A stretch of DNA of 64,000 nt from Streptomyces acidiscabies (lineage in GTDB: Bacteria; Actinomycetota; Actinomycetes; Streptomycetales; Streptomycetaceae), in the NCBI RefSeq assembly GCF_020010905.1, contig NZ_JAGJBY010000001.1, forward strand, positions 1 through 64,000. Reading direction: 5' to 3'. The position numbers and the translations under genes are program-made. Positions 1 to 10,437 of this stretch are shown in pieces (positions within the stretch are counted from its first letter, which is position 1; each line of letters starts with the position of its first letter). The notes beneath the pieces are model-generated. The model did no database searches. It was not told where the DNA came from and worked only from the letters and a program-made list of their open reading frames with translations.

Positions 1-575
1 GTCCCCGTGCCGCCGCTGACGAGGAACGACAGCCGCGCCCGCAGCAGTGCCCTCAGCACCCGGTCCCCGCCCGGCGGCACGGTCCCGGCGGCCACCAGCT
101 CGTCCAGCGTGAACGCCTTGGGCCGTACGACCCTCAGCGACAGGCACGTGCACCCCACGGCCACGGGCGGCAGCACCGCGTGCAGCCGGGTCCCGTCGGG
201 CAGCCGCGCGTCCACCCAGGGCCGGGCATCGTCGAGCCGCCGCCCCGCGACAGCGGCGAGCCGCTGAGCAAGCCGCCGGACAGCAGCGGCGTCGGAGAAC
301 GCGACCCCGGTCAGCTCCAGCCCGCCGCCCCGGTCCACCCAGACCCGGTCATGCGCGGACACCAGCACATCGGTCACCGACGCGTCCCCCAGCAACGGCT
401 CCAGCGGCCCACTCCCCACCAGCTCCGACCGCAACCGATCCGCCGCCCCGAGCACCTCGGCGTCCCCCAGCACCCGCCCCTGCTCCCGCAGGGCCTGAGC
501 CACCCGAGCAGGCGTCGGCTCACCCCCACTGACGGCCAGCCACTGCCGCACCCCGTCCAACAACTCGACACTCAT
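1..575 (-). CDS. TadA/CpaF-type secretion ATPase, N-terminal part, cut by the window edge
   Basis: The minus-strand frame starts with ATG (MSVELLDGVRQWL) and stays open for 191 codons to the left edge. Its last residues are SGGTG, the beginning of a Walker A motif, so the nucleotide-binding half lies outside the window. The visible part is the N-terminal domain of CpaF/TadA ATPases, with the typical stretches GPLEPLL, VTDVLV and WVDARLPDGTRLHAVLPP. Such ATPases power Flp/Tad pilus assembly or related secretion at the membrane. The gene begins 31 bases after the ssd stop on the same strand, so the two probably share a transcript. In actinobacteria ssd normally sits at the head of a tad-like locus, which supports the call. 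Confidence 0.85.
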   Translation of the reverse strand, partial: MSVELLDGVRQWLAVSGGEPTPARVAQALREQGRVLGDAEVLGAADRLRSELVGSGPLEPLLGDASVTDVLVSAHDRVWVDRGGGLELTGVAFSDAAAVRRLAQRLAAVAGRRLDDARPWVDARLPDGTRLHAVLPPVAVGCTCLSLRVVRPKAFTLDELVAAGTVPPGGDRVLRALLRARLSFLVSGGTG

Positions 576-606
576 GAACCTCTCCCTCCTACGAACCGAC
601 CTGTCT

Positions 607-1737
607 TCACCTCACCGCCCCCTGAACCCCCCGATCGCCCCCACCCCCCTCCGTCAACGCCCGCTCCCAGAACTCCTTGCAGAACCGCCCCAGCGGCCCC
701 CGCGCAGCCGCGCCCGGCGGTCTGCGCCCCGTGTCCGCCTTCAGCAGCGCCGGGTCCAGCGGGACTTCGCCGGCCAGTGGGAGCCGCAGCAGCCGTGAGA
801 CCTCGTGGTCGTCGAGGCCGGGTACGTACGGAGCGCGGACGGCGACGCGGAGGTCCCGCAGGACCATGCCGACGGCCGAGGCGACGCGTCCGGCCGCGGC
901 GACGGCGCGGAGTTCCGCGGGGACGACCAGGAGCCCCAGGTCGAGCTGGGCGAGCACCTCGGCGACGCCGTCGTCGAAGCGGCGGGGCAGGTCGACGACG
1001 ACGGTCCCGCCCCGGCGCCGCGCGGCGGCGAGGACCGCGCGGACGGCCTGCGGCGGGACCGCGACGCAGTCGCCGCGGTCCCAGCTGAGCACCCGCAGCG
1101 CGTGCAGCTCGGGCAGCGACTCCTCCAGCGCACCCCCGCCGACCCGCCCCCGGGAGGCGGCGAAGGCGGGCCAGCGCAGCCCCTTCGCGGTCTCCCCGCC
1201 GAGCAGGACGTCGAGCCCGCCGCCGAGCGGATCCGCGTCCACGAGGAGCGTGCGCAGCCCTTCCCGCGCGGAGGTCACCGCGAGGGCGCAGGCGAGCGTG
1301 GAGGCCCCGGCGCCCCCGCGCCCGCCGATGACGCCGACCGTGAGGGCGGGCCGCCCCACGCCCTCGGCGACGTCGGCGATTCGGTCGACGAGCCACTGCT
1401 CCCCGTCGGGCAGCACCAGCACATGGTCGGCCCCGATCTCGACGGCGAGCCGCCACACGTCGGGGTCGTCCTGGTCGCGCCCGACGAGCACGACCCCGCG
1501 ACGGCGCGCGGAGTGCCGTACGCGTCGGGCGGCGTCGTCGCCGACGAGGATCAGTGGCGCCGACTCCCAGACGCCCCGGCGCTGTGGCAGCGCGGGGTGC
1601 ACCTCGGGTGTCGCGCCGGCGGCGGCGCACAGCCGCAGCAGGTCGTCCAGCAGGCACACGTCCTCGGTGACGATGAGCGGCCTGCCCGGCCGCCCCGGAG
1701 CTGTGGACGACGGGTCGTGTGTGACGGATCCGGACAC
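607..1737 (-). CDS. ssd: Septum site-determining protein Ssd (MinD/CpaE-like ATPase)
   Basis: This is a MinD/CpaE-like P-loop protein of about 376 residues. An N-terminal receiver-like region (about 20-125) is followed by a deviant Walker A, GGRGGAGAST (about 138-148), which lacks the usual lysine before ST, then VDADPLGGGLDVLL and later VVVDLPRRFDD. Ssd proteins affect septation and morphology, and they head tad-like gene clusters in mycobacteria and streptomycetes. I chose the GTG preceded by GGGGGAGGAAACC; an upstream ATG in the same frame (1770) has no such site. The next gene is the TadA-type ATPase, same strand, 31 bases on. The locus order ssd - 6C RNA - HAD gene is the same as around Rv3660c in M. 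tuberculosis. Confidence 0.85.
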   Translation of the reverse strand: MSGSVTHDPSSTAPGRPGRPLIVTEDVCLLDDLLRLCAAAGATPEVHPALPQRRGVWESAPLILVGDDAARRVRHSARRRGVVLVGRDQDDPDVWRLAVEIGADHVLVLPDGEQWLVDRIADVAEGVGRPALTVGVIGGRGGAGASTLACALAVTSAREGLRTLLVDADPLGGGLDVLLGGETAKGLRWPAFAASRGRVGGGALEESLPELHALRVLSWDRGDCVAVPPQAVRAVLAAARRRGGTVVVDLPRRFDDGVAEVLAQLDLGLLVVPAELRAVAAAGRVASAVGMVLRDLRVAVRAPYVPGLDDHEVSRLLRLPLAGEVPLDPALLKADTGRRPPGAAARGPLGRFCKEFWERALTEGGGGDRGVQGAVR

Positions 1738-2097
1738 GGTTTCCTCCCCCTTCTCGCAATCGACCGACATCGGCGGCCGGACGGAAACCGGCCACCCCGC
1801 GTCCGAAAAGCGGAACGGGCCCGGAACTCGGCCCGACCTGACGCGGTGGAATCACGATGCGGCGGCCCCGGAAAACGTGTGGATCTTGGTCGAAAACTGT
1901 GGACGGAGGACGGCCTGTGGATATCTCGGTCACCCGAACCGGTGAACCCCCCGACTTCCGCTGACTTCCGGTCCGACTTCCGGCCGACTTCCGCCTCCCG
2001 GAAATCCCGACGGAGTGTCGACAAAACCCCCGCCCCACTCCCGTGAACTCACCACCCTCACCCCCTCGAACTCCCCCGCCCCACCTCGGCGATCTCC

Positions 2098-2135
2098 GCA
2101 GAGCATCATCACGACTACGCTCAGTGATGCTCTGC
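2098..2135. repeat. Perfect 11-base inverted repeat with 16-base spacer
   Basis: GCAGAGCATCA (2098-2108) is matched exactly by TGATGCTCTGC (2125-2135). It lies between the terminator of the 6C RNA and the ssd start. No T-run follows on either strand, so it looks more like an operator or an RNA hairpin in the ssd leader than a terminator. Confidence 0.6.
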
Positions 2136-2143
2136 GGGCATAC

Positions 2144-2300
2144 GAAAAGAGGCGGCCGAAGCCGCCTCGTACAGCGCGATCACCATGGAGAGAGGGGGAA
2201 AACGCACCCGGACATGCGACGACCCCCACCGGGGGGGAGAGTGGGGGTCGTCTCCACGGCCCTACTCGGGGGGGGAGGAGTTGGGCCGGGTTAGCACGGT
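2144..2300 (-). ncRNA. 6C RNA with its terminator
   Basis: On the minus strand two hairpins with C-run loops occur in tandem, the defining feature of the actinobacterial 6C RNA. The first (2287 to 2258) pairs GGCCC-A-ACTC with GAGT-A-GGGCC around a loop containing eight C. The second (2252 to 2218) is a perfect 12-bp stem, GACGACCCCCAC with GTGGGGGTCGTC, around TCTCCCCCCCG. A terminator hairpin, GAGGCGGC-TTCG-GCCGCCTC (2168 to 2149), then runs into TTTT. The position between ssd and the HAD phosphatase gene is the same as for 6C/B11 beside Rv3660c and Rv3661 in mycobacteria. The 5' end was not determined; 2300 is an estimate. In mycobacteria 6C regulates targets by C-rich loop pairing. Confidence 0.88.
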
Positions 2301-2388
2301 CGCGAACGATCCGTGACTTCCATGGTGTACCCGAGAGCCCTCTCAGGCAAACCCACACGCCTCAGCTTACGCCGAATGGGCTGCACCT

Positions 2389-3216
2389 ATGCTCAGGGAC
2401 GTGGAAAACCACCCCTCTCCCCGGACTGCGGCCTTCTTCGACCTGGACAAGACGGTCATTGCCAAGTCGAGCACTCTCACCTTCGGCAAGTCCTTCTACC
2501 AAGGCGGTCTGATCAACCGCAGGGCGGCCTTGCGCACCGCATATGCCCAGTTCGTCTTCCTCGTGGGCGGTATGGACCACGAGCAGATGGAACGCACCCG
2601 CGAGTACCTCTCCGCGCTGGTGCGCGGCTGGAACGTCGAGCAGGTGAAGGAGATCGTCGCCGAGACCCTGCACGACCTGATCGACCCGATCATCTACGAC
2701 GAGGCCGCCTCCCTCATCGAGGAGCACCACACGGCCGGCCGGGACGTCGTCATCGTCTCCACCTCGGGCACCGAGGTCGTCGAGCCGATCGGCGAACTCC
2801 TGGGCGCCGACCGGGTGGTGGCGACCCGGATGGTCGTGGGCGACGACGGCTGCTACACCGGCGAGGTCGAGTACTACGCCTACGGCCCGACGAAGGCGGA
2901 GGCGATCAGGGAGCTGGCCGAGTCCGAGGGCTACGACCTGGAGCGCTGCTACGCGTACAGCGACTCGGCGACGGACCTGCCGATGCTGGAGTCGGTCGGG
3001 CACCCGCACGCGGTGAACCCGGACCGCACCCTGCGCCGCGAGGCGCTCGCGCGCGGGTGGCCGATTCTCGACTTCCACCGCCCGGTACGGCTCAAGCAGC
3101 GCATCCCGTCGTTCGCACCCCGCCCGGCGCTGGTCGCGGCGGCGGCCGTGGGCGCGGCGGCGGCGACGGCGGGGCTCGTCTGGTACGTCAGCCGGAAGCG
3201 GCCACCGCTGATCTGA
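2389..3216 (+). CDS. HAD-IB family phosphatase with C-terminal membrane anchor
   Basis: The 275-residue protein belongs to the HAD-IB (SerB-like) hydrolases. Motif I FFDLDKTVI is at about 16-24, motif II VIVSTSGTEVV near 120, and motif IV YSDSATDLPML near 190, so the aspartate nucleophile and metal ligands are present. A hydrophobic segment at about 245-265 followed by SRKRPP predicts a C-terminal transmembrane anchor with a basic tail. Family members dephosphorylate small phosphorylated substrates; the substrate here is unknown. The Streptomyces homologue is linked with morphological differentiation and the mycobacterial one is Rv3661. The gene lies between two structured RNAs, transcribed away from the 6C RNA. 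Confidence 0.85.
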   Translation: MLRDVENHPSPRTAAFFDLDKTVIAKSSTLTFGKSFYQGGLINRRAALRTAYAQFVFLVGGMDHEQMERTREYLSALVRGWNVEQVKEIVAETLHDLIDPIIYDEAASLIEEHHTAGRDVVIVSTSGTEVVEPIGELLGADRVVATRMVVGDDGCYTGEVEYYAYGPTKAEAIRELAESEGYDLERCYAYSDSATDLPMLESVGHPHAVNPDRTLRREALARGWPILDFHRPVRLKQRIPSFAPRPALVAAAAVGAAAATAGLVWYVSRKRPPLI

Positions 3217-3239
3217 CCGAATGCCCCTGTTTGCGGCCA

Positions 3240-3530
3240 AAAGCAAAGAATCGCGGCCAGGACTTTCGCTCTTCCGGGTCCGGGAGTACAAAGGAAGACA
3301 CGGCCCGCGAGACCGAAGGACATCCGAGAGGATCACCTGACTGACGCACATGGCCCCACGGACCGAGCATGTGAACAGGGCACCCACGCGACGTCGACCC
3401 GTCGATTACGGGCCAGCCGCACCAGGTGACGGGCGAAGCTCCCGGCCTGATGGGCAACATTCGAGGACGCTTGGTAACCCGGCGAACATGCCAGCGGCGG
3501 TACGGATCCCGTACCGCCGCACTTTTCTGT
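3240..3530 (+). ncRNA. Probable Ms1-like (scr3559-type) RNA, approximate ends
   Basis: The 336 bases after the HAD gene hold no convincing reading frame but end in a strong terminator: GCGGCGGTACGG (3494-3505) pairs with CCGTACCGCCGC (3509-3520) and is followed by ACTTTTCTGT. In mycobacteria the RNA-polymerase-core-binding RNA Ms1/MTS2823 lies directly downstream of the Rv3661 homologue on the same strand, and the S. coelicolor RNA scr3559 occupies the equivalent interval and is reported as an Ms1 relative (from memory). Position, strand and terminator all agree with that. The 5' end is a guess because I cannot define the promoter. The call rests on synteny, not on sequence alignment. Confidence 0.62.
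3494..3526 (+). terminator. Rho-independent terminator of the Ms1-like RNA
   Basis: A 12-bp GC-rich stem with a three-base loop (ATC) is followed by AC and four T. It lies between convergent units, just before the stop codon of the Fic-like gene on the other strand. Confidence 0.8.
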
Positions 3531-3552
3531 CTCGCGCGCTCGCGCGTGCGCC

Positions 3553-4368
3553 TCAGGCGGCCCCGCGCTGGAGTGCCTCACAGACGGCCGTGGACTCCCG
3601 CGCCCCCAGCTCCACCGCCCGCCCGCAGTGCGCGATCCACGCCCCGACCCCCTCGGGCGTCCCGGAGACGTACCCCTCCAGGGCCGCGAGGTAGGCGGCC
3701 CGCCCCAGCTCCGCGTGTCCCACCTCGGCGGGGCAGATCGACTTGGGGTCGAGGCCGCTGCCGATCAGGACGATGCGCGCGGCGGCGCGTGCGACGAGTC
3801 CGTTGTGGGAGGTGAACGGCCGCAGCGCGAGGAGTTCGCCGTGGACGACGGCGGCGCTCACCAGCGCGGGCGCGGAGCTGCCGGTGACGATCAGCCCACA
3901 GAGGCCCTCCAGGCGCGCGGAGACCTCGGCGGCGCCCGGCAGCGGGAGTTCGACGAGGGGTTCGTCGACGGGCTCGCCGTCCTGCCGGGGGCGCCCGGTC
4001 GCGCCGCTCTGCTCGGCCGCGGCGACCAGGTGCAGGCGCGCGAGCACGCGCAGCGGCGACTGTCGCCACACGGACAGCAGCTGGCCCGCCTCGGCGCTCA
4101 GCCTCAGCGCGGCGCCCACCGCGCGCGCCTGGTCGTCGGCGCGGAAGTCGGTGCGCCGGCGCACCTCTTCGAGCGCCCAGTCCGCCCCGGCCAGCGCGGC
4201 CGAACCGCGCGCCCCGCGCAGGGCGGCCTCGGAGGTGACGGCGGTGCTGCGGCGGCGCATGACGCGGTGGCCGTAGACCCGGTCCACGGCCTTGCGGACG
4301 GACTCCACGGACTCGGCCACCCCGGGCAGCTCGCCCAGGGCCACAAGAGGATCGGCGGTCGTACTCAT
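3553..4368 (-). CDS. Fic/DOC-fold protein with degenerate catalytic motif
   Basis: A protein of about 271 residues when started at the ATG of MSTTADPLVALGE; the open frame reaches 4455 but its extra N-terminus (MARWRCVAG...) looks non-coding. Near residue 200 it carries RPFTSHNGLVARAAA, in the place of the Fic motif HPFxxGNGRxxR. The catalytic histidine is replaced by arginine and the glycine before asparagine is missing, so AMP transfer is unlikely. Preceding segments (LHLVAA, VHGELLALRPF) fit the Fic fold. The Streptomyces and mycobacterial (Rv3662c) homologues at this locus are often named oxidoreductase or hypothetical. It is convergent with the Ms1-like RNA and divergent from the ATPase gene. 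Confidence 0.68.
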   Translation of the reverse strand: MSTTADPLVALGELPGVAESVESVRKAVDRVYGHRVMRRRSTAVTSEAALRGARGSAALAGADWALEEVRRRTDFRADDQARAVGAALRLSAEAGQLLSVWRQSPLRVLARLHLVAAAEQSGATGRPRQDGEPVDEPLVELPLPGAAEVSARLEGLCGLIVTGSSAPALVSAAVVHGELLALRPFTSHNGLVARAAARIVLIGSGLDPKSICPAEVGHAELGRAAYLAALEGYVSGTPEGVGAWIAHCGRAVELGARESTAVCEALQRGAA

Positions 4369-4469
4369 GAGTACGACAGTAACCACCTCGCGCCCGCGCC
4401 CCTCGAAGGAGTGGTCTTCTTCACGCACCCCTGCCACGCAGCGCCAGCGGGCCACTACCCTTCGTGAAC

Positions 4470-5450
4470 ATGAAAATTGCTTTCGTCGGGAAGGGCGGCA
4501 GCGGCAAGACGACGCTCTCCTCCCTGTTCGTCCGGCACCTCGCCGCCCTCGGCGCGCCCGTGATCGCGGTCGACGCGGACATCAACCAGCACCTGGGGCC
4601 CGCGCTCGGCCTTGATGAGGACCAGGCGGCGGCCCTGCCCGCGCTGGGCGAGCACCTGCCGCTGATCAAGGACTACCTGCGCGGCGACAACCCGCGCATC
4701 GCCTCGGCCGAGACGATGATCAAGACCACCCCGCCCGGCGAGGGCTCCCGGCTGCTGCGGGTGTGCGAGGACAACCCGGTCTACGAGAAATGTGCCCGGA
4801 GCGTGGAACTCGACGGCGGCGCCGTCCGTTTGATGGTCACGGGCCAGTTCACGGACGCCGACCTCGGGGTCGCCTGCTACCACTCCAAGACTGGTGCAGT
4901 AGAGCTGTGTCTCAACCATCTGGTGGACGGCCCGGGCGAATACGTCGTGGTGGACATGACGGCAGGTTCGGACTCCTTCGCGTCCGGCATGTTCACCCGC
5001 TTCGACATCACGTTCCTCGTCGCCGAGCCGACCCGGAAGGGGGTCTCCGTCTACCGCCAGTACAAGGAGTACGCCCGGGACTTCGGCGTCGAGCTGAAGG
5101 TCGTCGGCAACAAGGTGCAGGGCCCGGACGACGTGGACTTCCTGCGCGCGGAGGCCGGGGACGACCTGCTGGTGACCGTCGGCCACTCGGACTGGGTGCG
5201 CGCCATGGAGAAGGGCCGCCCGCCCCGGTTCGCGTCCCTGGAGGAGGCGAACCGGACGGCCCTGGAGCGGCTGCGGTCGACCGCCGACGCGTCGTACGCC
5301 CGCCGCGACTGGGAGCGGTACACGCGCCAGATGGTGCACTTCCACCTGAAGAACGCCGAGTCGTGGGGGAACGCGCGCACCGGGGCCGACCTGGCGGCGC
5401 AGGTCGACCCCGGCTTCGTGCTCGGCGAGGGGCTCGCGGTTACCGCGTGA
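4470..5450 (+). CDS. CooC/MRP-type P-loop ATPase
   Basis: The protein has about 326 residues and opens with MKIAFVGKGGSGKTTLSSLF, a deviant Walker A (GKGGSGKTT) of the SIMIBI class, followed by VIAVDADINQHLG and later VVVDMTAGSDSFASGM. This is the CooC family of ATPases, which mature metal enzymes or move cofactors, though the client here is unknown. ATG at 4470 was preferred to the GTG two codons upstream because family members begin MKIAFVGKGG. No clear ribosome site precedes it, so it may be translated from a leaderless or short-leader mRNA. Its end overlaps the convergent lipoprotein gene by 11 bases. Confidence 0.8.
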   Translation: MKIAFVGKGGSGKTTLSSLFVRHLAALGAPVIAVDADINQHLGPALGLDEDQAAALPALGEHLPLIKDYLRGDNPRIASAETMIKTTPPGEGSRLLRVCEDNPVYEKCARSVELDGGAVRLMVTGQFTDADLGVACYHSKTGAVELCLNHLVDGPGEYVVVDMTAGSDSFASGMFTRFDITFLVAEPTRKGVSVYRQYKEYARDFGVELKVVGNKVQGPDDVDFLRAEAGDDLLVTVGHSDWVRAMEKGRPPRFASLEEANRTALERLRSTADASYARRDWERYTRQMVHFHLKNAESWGNARTGADLAAQVDPGFVLGEGLAVTA

Positions 5451-6723
5451 CGGTCGCGGCCGGGGCCCCGGGGACACCCTTGGGGGCGGGGGCCGGGCGG
5501 GCGCTCAGGAAGCCCGTCCAGCCCTGCTTCGGGGCCTCGCCGACGTCGAGGGTGCGGAGTTTCGCCAGCACCTTCGGGTCCTGGGCGTCGAGCCAGTCGG
5601 AGAGCTGGCGGAAGGAGACGCAGCGGACGTCGGGCTTGTTGCAGACCCGCTCGATCGTCTCCTCGACGGCGCGCATGTAGGTGCCGCCGTTCCAGGACTC
5701 GAAGTGGTTGCCGATGATCAGGGGCGCGCGGTTGCCGTCGTAGGCGCGGTGGAAGCCCTTGAGGAGGCCGTCGCGCATCTGGTCGCCCCAGTACTCGTGC
5801 TTGTCCGGGTCGCCCTGGGTGGTGGTGCCGGACTGGTTGACCATGAAGTTGTAGTCCATGGTGAGCTGCTCGTAGGAGTGGCCGGGGAACGGCACGAGCT
5901 GCATGGACAGGTCCCACAGCCCTTCCTTCTTCCCGGGCCACAGCTGGTTGTTGACGCCGCTGGTGTCGTAGCGGAAGCCGAGTTCGCGGGCGGCCTTGCG
6001 GAAGTTCTTCTGGCCTTCGAGGCAGGGCGTGCGGGCGCCGACGAGTTCCTTGTCGTAGTCGAAGGGCAGGGGCGCCGCCTTCGTCATCCCGGTGTTGGTC
6101 CGCCAGGTCTTGACGAATCGTTTGGCCTGGGCGATCTCGTCCTTCCAGTCGTCCACCGACCACTCGCCGACCCCGCCGCCCTTGCCGCAGAAGTGGCCGT
6201 TGAAGTGGGTGCCGACCTCGTTGCCCTCCAGCCAGGCCAGGCGCAGTTGCTTGACGGTGTCGGCGATGCCCTGCTCGTCGTTGAAGCCGATGTCGGAGCG
6301 GCCCGGCGAGTGCTGCGGCGGCCGGTAGAGGTCACGTTTCTCCTCGGGCAGCAGGTACACGCCGCTGAGGAAGTACGTCATCGTCGCGTGGTTGGCCTTG
6401 GCGACCCCCCGGAAGTGCGAGAACAGCTTCTGGCTGTCCTCGCCCGCGCCGTCCCAGGAGAAGACCACGAACTGCGGCGGCTTCGCGCCCGGCGCGAGCC
6501 GCTCGGGGCGGGACAGGTGGGGCTGGGCCCCGGTGTAGGAGGTGGACCCGTCCCCGATGAGCCGTACGGCGCTCTTCGGCGCCGGGGCGGCCGGCTTCGC
6601 CTTCTGCGGGCCCTGCGCCCCCTCCTTGGCGCCGGGCGAGCCGGTGCCCGCGCAGCCGGCGAGCGACGTGGCGACGGCCGCGGCGAGCACTGCGCACGCG
6701 GCGATCCTCTGGGTGGCGGCCAT
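5440..6723 (-). CDS. Polysaccharide-deacetylase-like lipoprotein
   Basis: The protein is about 427 residues long. It begins with a signal peptide ending in the lipobox LAGC (about residues 19-22), so it should be a cell-surface lipoprotein. The body resembles NodB-type carbohydrate esterases: VFSWDGAGEDSQKLFSHF stands where TFDDG usually occurs, and EVGTHFNGHFCG provides an HxxxH metal pair. The aspartate after FSWDG is kept, but the rest of motif 1 is altered, so a changed substrate or lost activity is possible. The start was taken at the ATG of MAATQR because GAAAGAAGG is well spaced from it; another ATG lies two codons upstream. It may act on cell-wall glycan. Confidence 0.75.
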   Translation of the reverse strand: MAATQRIAACAVLAAAVATSLAGCAGTGSPGAKEGAQGPQKAKPAAPAPKSAVRLIGDGSTSYTGAQPHLSRPERLAPGAKPPQFVVFSWDGAGEDSQKLFSHFRGVAKANHATMTYFLSGVYLLPEEKRDLYRPPQHSPGRSDIGFNDEQGIADTVKQLRLAWLEGNEVGTHFNGHFCGKGGGVGEWSVDDWKDEIAQAKRFVKTWRTNTGMTKAAPLPFDYDKELVGARTPCLEGQKNFRKAARELGFRYDTSGVNNQLWPGKKEGLWDLSMQLVPFPGHSYEQLTMDYNFMVNQSGTTTQGDPDKHEYWGDQMRDGLLKGFHRAYDGNRAPLIIGNHFESWNGGTYMRAVEETIERVCNKPDVRCVSFRQLSDWLDAQDPKVLAKLRTLDVGEAPKQGWTGFLSARPAPAPKGVPGAPAATVTR

Positions 6724-7014
6724 CAGCATCCTTCTTTCCCGGAGTTCCCGGCGCGACGGTGGTGGGCCGCCGGGGCGAGCCGACGGCGCCGCCAAGGTCG
6801 CACGGACCCGGAAAGGAATTAGTACGACAAGCCGATCAAATAGCCACTTCATCCCGGAGAGTGAATTATTGGCCCATTTGCTCGTGAGTTCTATTCCGGG
6901 ACTTTACTCTGCATTACGATTCGTTTACCGAGCGTCAGCTCATCCCGCCGCTGTATTGCCGTGCCCCACGGCCGCGAGTTCCGCGACCGCGCTGCCCCTC
7001 AGGAGACGGGAAAC
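6724..7014. promoter_or_regulatory. Divergent intergenic region, relatively AT-rich
   Basis: These 291 bases separate the divergent lipoprotein and SulP-carbonic anhydrase genes. The part from about 6815 to 6935 is clearly richer in A and T than its surroundings, as expected for paired promoters, but I cannot point to definite -35 and -10 boxes. No gene is visible. Confidence 0.4.
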
Positions 7015-10212
<3,198 letters not shown>

Positions 10213-10437
10213 CGCGCCTTCCCCGCACACCGGCAATTCGAACCCCAACCCCCCGGAGTGTGAAAGGTGTTACACCTGCTGAACTCCCCTTCCCCGAGAT
10301 CCGTGGGTACGGATGACCCGGCTGGTTCTGGAGCCCTACAGGTCTAAACCATTGATCGGCCGACCCTTGTCATCGCCTCCCGGGTCTGATGAGCTGTGGC
10401 CTGGGACACAACGGACACCCTGGGAAAGGGAGATGTC

